A DNA stretch of 64,000 nt from Halomonas almeriensis (GTDB lineage Bacteria; Pseudomonadota; Gammaproteobacteria; Pseudomonadales; Halomonadaceae), in contig NZ_JAUFPO010000009.1 in NCBI RefSeq assembly GCF_030409235.1, forward strand, positions 248,001 to 312,000. The letters are read 5' to 3'. Within the stretch, counting starts at the first letter, position 1. Each line of letters opens with the position of its first letter. The notes under the pieces are model-generated. The model was not told the DNA's origin. It did no database searches and worked only from the letters and a program-made list of their open reading frames with translations. The position numbers were made by a program, and so were the translations under genes. Positions 59,943 through 64,000 of the stretch are shown one piece after another.

Positions 59943-60605
59943 ATGACCATCGATAAGCAATTGCCCTCCACGCGTACCACCGAGCTCGACAGCATCTGCC
60001 TCAAGGCGGAGGTCATCCCGGTGCTCGCCATTCAGCGCGTGGAAGACGCCGTGCCGCTGGCTCGCGCCCTGGTGGAAGGCGGCATCAGTGTGCTGGAGGT
60101 GACGCTGCGCACCGAGTGTGCCCTGGAAGCCACTCGGCGCATCAAGGAAGCCCTGCCGCAGGCCAGCGTGGGCATCGGCACGGTGCTGACCACGGCGCAG
60201 TATCGTCAGGCCGAGCAGATCGGCGCCGACTTCGTGGTCACGCCGGGCACCACCGAGGCCCTGTATCGCCACGGTGTCAGCAGCCCGGTGCCAATGCTGC
60301 CGGGGGTGGCTACCGTCTCCGAGGTCATGATCGGCTGGCAGTTCGGTTACCGTCGCTTCAAGTTCTTCCCGGCCGAGGCCAGTGGTGGCGCCAAGGCGCT
60401 CAAGGCCTTTGCCGGGCCGCTGCCGGAGGCGCGCTTCTGTCCGACCGGCGGCATCGGTCTGGATAATGCCGAGGACTATCTGGCACTCAAGAACGTGATG
60501 TGTGTCGGCGGCTCCTGGCTGACCCCGGGTTCGCTGGTCGAGGCGGAAGACTGGGATGCCATTCGCCGCCTGGCCCGGGAAGCGGCGGATCGTTTTCATC
60601 ACTGA
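59943..60605 (+). CDS. eda: KDPG aldolase Eda
   Basis: A 220-residue trimeric aldolase. The Schiff-base lysine is in RRFKFFPAEASGG and the catalytic Glu in VLEVTLRTECALEATR; PTGGIG is the phosphate loop. It splits 2-keto-3-deoxy-6-phosphogluconate to pyruvate and glyceraldehyde-3-phosphate. The gene for the dehydratase Edd is not in the window. It closes the zwf operon; the terminator at 60714 lies about 110 bases downstream. Confidence 0.95.
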   Translation: MTIDKQLPSTRTTELDSICLKAEVIPVLAIQRVEDAVPLARALVEGGISVLEVTLRTECALEATRRIKEALPQASVGIGTVLTTAQYRQAEQIGADFVVTPGTTEALYRHGVSSPVPMLPGVATVSEVMIGWQFGYRRFKFFPAEASGGAKALKAFAGPLPEARFCPTGGIGLDNAEDYLALKNVMCVGGSWLTPGSLVEAEDWDAIRRLAREAADRFHH

Positions 60606-60713
60606 ATGAGAGGGGGCGGCGCGCGCTGTCTGAACCGGATGCGTCAGGCAGAGGCACCGCCACCCGGACCTCTCGACAGGTTCTCTCTCGACAGCCCGGC
60701 TGTCGCTTTCCCG

Positions 60714-60738
60714 CCGGCCCCTATGGGCCGGTTTTTTT
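60714..60738 (+). terminator. Rho-independent terminator of zwf-pgl-eda
   Basis: Seven-base perfect arms CCGGCCC (60714-60720) and GGGCCGG (60725-60731) around CTAT, then seven T. Clean intrinsic terminator between the operon and the convergent fructokinase gene. A second perfect dyad, CGACAGC/GCTGTCG, sits just before it. Confidence 0.9.
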
Positions 60739-60789
60739 AGGTGCATCGTCGGTGTCTCAAGCGCCGGTTGAGTGGACGCTCTCCGGATA

Positions 60790-61734
60790 TCAGTCGAGGT
60801 CTGCACGGGTTGGCAGGGCAGCATAGGCGCCGGGGCGAGTGACCGCATGGGCGCCACAACGGCAGGCGAAGGCCAGGGCATCCTCGAGCAGTGCGGTGTC
60901 GCGAAACCAGTCGTCATGGTAGCGCTCGACGAGGCGCGTCAGCAGGCCGCCGATGAAGGCGTCGCCGCCGGCGGTGGTGTCGACGGCCTTGACCGCGGGC
61001 GGCGCCAGGCGTGTTTCATGGTCGCGCTGCTTCAGCCTGACCTCGCCGGGCCCCTGGGTGATGACGATGGCCCGCGCGCCGGCGGCCAGACGCTCGGCCA
61101 GCCAATCGTCCTCCGGGTGGTCGGCGCGTAGGTAGGTCAGCTCGTCGTCGGCCAGCTTGATCAGGTCGGCGTTATCGAGGAGCTGGGTAACCAGGCTGAT
61201 ATCGGCTTGCCCGGTGGCCCAGAGGTTATGGCGCAGATTGGCGTCGACGCTGACCAGGTAACCGGCTCGCCTGGCCATCTCGGCCATGGCCAGCGTCGTC
61301 TCGGCGATGGCGGGCTCGGTCAGGCTGTTGCTGCACAGGTGCAGCAGGCCCGGTTCGCTGAAGGTGCCGGCGGGGATATGCTCGATACGGTACAGCAGGT
61401 CGGCGGCCGGCGGCCGGTAGAAGTCGAAGGTGCGATCGCCCTCGGCATCCCGCGAGACAAAGGCCAGCGCGGTGCGAGCTTCGTGGGTGCGGCTGACACC
61501 CGAGACGTCGACACCGTGTGCCGCCAGCTCGGCGGCCAGGAAGTCGCCGAAATAATCCTCGCCGAGCATGCCGAGAAATCGGCTGGACAGCCCCAGCCTG
61601 GCGCAGGCCACGGCCACGTTGGCCGGCGCACCGCCGGCGTAGGGCGTGAAGGTCTCCGGGCCTTGCCGGTCGTCTCCCAGGCGGCTCGACAGCATGTCGA
61701 CCAGGGCTTCGCCGAAGGCAATCAGGTGGTTCAT
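60790..61734 (-). CDS. PfkB-family fructokinase
   Basis: A 314-residue sugar kinase: N-terminal GEALVDMLSSR and a GGAPANVAVACARLG loop, ATP/anion-hole signature DTTAGGDAFIGGLL with the catalytic Asp in GDAF. This is the fructokinase group. It probably phosphorylates fructose released from sucrose by the alpha-glucosidase, or another ketose. It is separated from the aldo/keto reductase by 51 bases and may be in the same transcript with mutarotase and glk. Confidence 0.88.
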   Translation of the reverse strand: MNHLIAFGEALVDMLSSRLGDDRQGPETFTPYAGGAPANVAVACARLGLSSRFLGMLGEDYFGDFLAAELAAHGVDVSGVSRTHEARTALAFVSRDAEGDRTFDFYRPPAADLLYRIEHIPAGTFSEPGLLHLCSNSLTEPAIAETTLAMAEMARRAGYLVSVDANLRHNLWATGQADISLVTQLLDNADLIKLADDELTYLRADHPEDDWLAERLAAGARAIVITQGPGEVRLKQRDHETRLAPPAVKAVDTTAGGDAFIGGLLTRLVERYHDDWFRDTALLEDALAFACRCGAHAVTRPGAYAALPTRADLD

Positions 61735-61785
61735 GACATATTCCCCAGAGTTGGTGTTGTTGGCCGGGGCGCATGACGCCTCGGG

Positions 61786-62661
61786 TCAGGCGACCTCGTG
61801 GCCGCGCGCTGTCTCGAGCAGGTGATACCAGGTGGCGCGGTCCAGATCATGACGGGCATCGTCGAGCAGCTGGGTGATGCGTGAGGCCGTCAGGCTGCCG
61901 ATGACCGGCAAGGGGCGCCCGGGAAGGGCGCGCAGCCAGGCCAGGGCGAGCCCGGCAGCAGAGAGCCCCCGGACGGCTGCCAGGCTTTCCAGCCGCTCCC
62001 CCAGGGCGCCCGAGAGACATGCGCCACCCCCGAGTGGTGACCAGGCCATGGGCTGTTGACCATCGCCGATGACGGCGTCGTAGAGCCCGTCGAACAGCGG
62101 TGTGGAGTGTGCCAGGGACAGCTGCAGCTGATGGGCCCGCAGCGGGTGGTGCATGGCCGAGGCCAGGCGTCGCCAGGCCTCCGGCAGGAAGTTGGACACG
62201 CCCGCAGCGCCGATCTTGCCGGCCTCGATGGCGTCATCCAGGGCCTGGCCGGTGGCCTCGGCCGACATCAAGGGGTCGGGGCGGTGCAGCAGGAAGTGCT
62301 CGATGTGCTCGACCCCGAGCCGCTTGAGGGCGGTATCGATGGCGGCGCTGACATGGGCATGCGAGCTGTTGTAATGCTTGACCCCGAAGGCTGAAGTGTC
62401 ACGCTCCGGCGTGACGATGCCGGTCTTGGTGATCAGGCCTAGGCGTCCGGCGAGGCCGGGACGCAGGCGCAGCGCCTCGCCGAACAGGACCTCGCAGTGT
62501 CGGTTGCCGTAGATGTCGGCGTGGTCGAACCACACCAGGCCCTGATCCAGCCTGGCCTCGATCCAGTCGGCCAGGGCGGCGGGGCGTTGCAGGTCCGGGG
62601 CCTCACCCAGGTTCATCATGCCCAGGGCAAAGGGGGCGTCGAACGCCGGTGTCGTGTGCAT
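61786..62661 (-). CDS. Aldo/keto reductase
   Basis: A 291-residue TIM-barrel reductase, close in layout to YdhF-type enzymes: LGMMNLGEA, WFDHADIYGNRHCE with the catalytic Asp/Tyr, the Lys in GLITKTGIV and His in HFLLHRPDPLM, and QPMAWSPLGGG near the cofactor end. It presumably reduces sugars or aldehydes with NADPH. ATG at 62661 is chosen because the frame extending to 62757 lies mostly within the next gene. The stop of the mutarotase gene is two bases upstream. Confidence 0.87.
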   Translation of the reverse strand: MHTTPAFDAPFALGMMNLGEAPDLQRPAALADWIEARLDQGLVWFDHADIYGNRHCEVLFGEALRLRPGLAGRLGLITKTGIVTPERDTSAFGVKHYNSSHAHVSAAIDTALKRLGVEHIEHFLLHRPDPLMSAEATGQALDDAIEAGKIGAAGVSNFLPEAWRRLASAMHHPLRAHQLQLSLAHSTPLFDGLYDAVIGDGQQPMAWSPLGGGACLSGALGERLESLAAVRGLSAAGLALAWLRALPGRPLPVIGSLTASRITQLLDDARHDLDRATWYHLLETARGHEVA

Positions 62662-62663
62662 CG

Positions 62664-63647
62664 TCAGGTATCCCGTGACAGGGTGGTGCCCAGCAGGTGC
62701 TGGGCGCCCGGGACCAGCCAGACCGGGTCGAGACGGGTATTGGCCGACTCGACACAAAGGAAGCGTCGTGCATCGACCGGGTCGGTGTCCTCGGGCGGCG
62801 CCTCGCCGGGGTTCCAGACCACTACCGAGTCGCTGTTCTGCCGGGCAATGCGTAGCCGTCGTTGCTCATCGTCGAGCACGACCTCGGCATTGCTGTGGTA
62901 GATGCGGTCGATGCTGCCGCGCACACCGAGCTCGCCCTGCTGCTCGCAGTCGGCGAAGTCCTGGAGCTTGTCGAGGTAGCGGGCTCCCGCCAGGCCCTCG
63001 ACACGGCAGTGCCGCGCATCCGCCACCGCCAGGTAGCTGTGCAGGGCGCCGGTGATCTTCACCGGGGTCTCGCCCAGGTGCTCGGTGATCAGCTCGACAT
63101 GCAGCCGATGGGCATTGGCCTGGATCACGGCGCGCGGCACCAGCTGGCTGTGCAGGCGCTCGAGCGGGCTCAGGTGCAGCTCGACCCCTTCTTCATGTTC
63201 ATCGACGGCTTCCAGGCGCCAGTTGGCCTGGCGCGCCGGACCATGCATGGGCCCAGAACGATCCGGAGACTCGTCGGCGGTATGTTCATCGGCGAACCAT
63301 GGCCAGCACAGTGGTATCCCGCCACGGATGGCCCCGGGCAGCGCCTGGGGCGTCGGCGTCACCCACAGCCAGCCACCCGGCACCAGCGTCTCGCCGGGGG
63401 CTGCGGCCGGCGCGTGGTCGGACGCCGGAGAAGAGCCTTCAGCCGTCGCGTCCTTGGGCGACGCAGAAGCGCCTGCGGCTCGCGCGGCATCGGGCGCGGG
63501 AGAGAAGTGCAGGACCTGGGCGCCCTGCAGCGAGACGACGAGTTCGCCCCAGGCTTCGTTGGCCAGCCAGACGTTGCGTCCGGCCCATTCGGCGTAGCGT
63601 TGTCCCTGGGTATGGTCCAGCAGGGTGCGCAGCGTTTCGGGAATCAT
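62664..63647 (-). CDS. D-hexose-6-phosphate mutarotase
   Basis: A 327-residue aldose-1-epimerase-like protein (YeaD type). It starts MIPETLRTLLDHTQGQRYAE and carries GGIPLCWPWF, a central MHGPARQANWRLEA region that holds the conserved His, and VVVWNPGEAPPEDTD near the C-terminus with the catalytic Glu. It would interconvert anomers of glucose-6-phosphate for Zwf. A Pro/Ala/Ser-rich insertion of about 35 residues (about 51-86) interrupts the usual start of the barrel. It overlaps neither neighbour and is followed by the aldo/keto reductase gene. Confidence 0.88.
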   Translation of the reverse strand: MIPETLRTLLDHTQGQRYAEWAGRNVWLANEAWGELVVSLQGAQVLHFSPAPDAARAAGASASPKDATAEGSSPASDHAPAAAPGETLVPGGWLWVTPTPQALPGAIRGGIPLCWPWFADEHTADESPDRSGPMHGPARQANWRLEAVDEHEEGVELHLSPLERLHSQLVPRAVIQANAHRLHVELITEHLGETPVKITGALHSYLAVADARHCRVEGLAGARYLDKLQDFADCEQQGELGVRGSIDRIYHSNAEVVLDDEQRRLRIARQNSDSVVVWNPGEAPPEDTDPVDARRFLCVESANTRLDPVWLVPGAQHLLGTTLSRDT

Positions 63648-63663
63648 TCGGTCTCCTCGCCGG

Positions 63664-64000
63664 TCATTCGACCTCGGGGTTGTGCAGGGCCTCGGCGGCG
63701 CCCAGGAGTCCCGTCCAGGGGGCGGTCACTACTTGAACGGGCAGTGAGGCGGTGTAGTCGCGCATGCGCCCCTTGTCGTGGAAGGCCTCGAGAAAGCGGC
63801 TGTCGGGCAGCCAGTCGAGCAGCCTTGGGAGGATGCCGCCGCACAGGTAGACGCCGCCCCGGGCGCCCATGGTCAGAGCGGCATCGCCGCTGACATCGCC
63901 GAGGATCTTCAGAAAGCGCAGCAGGGTATCACGCGCCACCGGGTCGCCGCTGCCGGCGGCCGCCGTTACCTCGGCCGGGGTGCGGTGCTGTGGGTTGGCG
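63664..64000 (-). CDS. glk: Glucokinase, C-terminal part
   Basis: The 5' part lies beyond the right edge; about 112 residues remain, stop at 63664. The frame reads TLLRFLKILGDVSGDAALTM, GGVYLCGGILPRLLDWL and HDKGRMRDYTASLPV, the C-terminal region of bacterial glucokinase (Glk of the non-ROK hexokinase-like type). It phosphorylates glucose from the alpha-glucosidase step, and so starts the route continued by Zwf, Pgl and Eda. The gene lies 17 bases ahead of the mutarotase gene, in the same direction. Confidence 0.88.
   Translation of the reverse strand, partial: ANPQHRTPAEVTAAAGSGDPVARDTLLRFLKILGDVSGDAALTMGARGGVYLCGGILPRLLDWLPDSRFLEAFHDKGRMRDYTASLPVQVVTAPWTGLLGAAEALHNPEVE

Overview
The window is GC-rich chromosomal DNA from a moderately halophilic gammaproteobacterium, almost certainly Halomonas or a close relative. 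The main clues are a complete ectoine/hydroxyectoine degradation locus whose proteins read like the Halomonas elongata Doe proteins, an alpha-glucosidase whose catalytic residues fall at the same positions as in the Halomonas sp. H11 enzyme, and many osmotic or sodium-related genes (betT, nhaB, TRAP transporter plus universal stress protein). There are no rRNA or tRNA genes, no phage, no insertion sequence and no CRISPR array. The identification rests on reading the proteins, not on a database search.

Layout. 1-1155: 3' end of yciO and a DMT exporter. 1557-5711: TAXI-type TRAP transporter with its universal stress protein, with a hairpin between binding protein and permease. 5837-8544: periplasmic molybdopterin-fold protein and a hybrid histidine kinase. 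8822-12493: acetaldehyde-type aldehyde dehydrogenase and a convergent BetT. 12743-15610: Spy-like protein with BaeR/BaeS. 15717-26426: alpha-glucoside utilisation locus (LacI regulator, two paralogous binding proteins, two permeases, ATPase, GH13 alpha-glucosidase and divergent maltoporin), including the remains of a second alpha-glucosidase gene and two LacI-type palindromes. 26804-30180: LysO exporter with a triplicated gene tail, DUF3108 protein, DJ-1/PfpI protein and hydroxyacid dehydrogenase.

30194-40895 is the ectoine island. The MocR-type regulator enuR is divergent from doeA-doeB-doeX, followed by doeC-doeD, eutB-eutC and a HAD hydrolase. Together they should turn ectoine, via N-acetyl-diaminobutyrate, diaminobutyrate and aspartate semialdehyde, into aspartate, with EutB/EutC feeding in hydroxyectoine. 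The intergenic DNA carries repeated TGTCATGAT boxes, a perfect palindrome and two copies of a GAGCTTC/CGAGATACGAG repeat family.

40905-43343 is a compact bufferin-type RiPP operon: Cys-rich precursor BufA, MNIO enzyme BufB, partner BufC and a DoxX membrane protein. It is probably a copper-sequestering system and is the most unusual system in the window. 43616-51230 holds a HelD-like helicase, then NhaB and a SulP transporter flanked by two near-twin tandem-domain universal stress proteins. 51244-56500 holds an MFS transporter, a DksA/TraR-type zinc protein, a RidA protein and a three-gene PhnCDE-like ABC transporter with a fused permease.

56655-64000 is the sugar catabolic block: hexR divergent from zwf-pgl-eda (Entner-Doudoroff), then fructokinase, aldo/keto reductase, hexose-6-phosphate mutarotase and the 3' part of glk. 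The alpha-glucoside locus would deliver glucose into this route.
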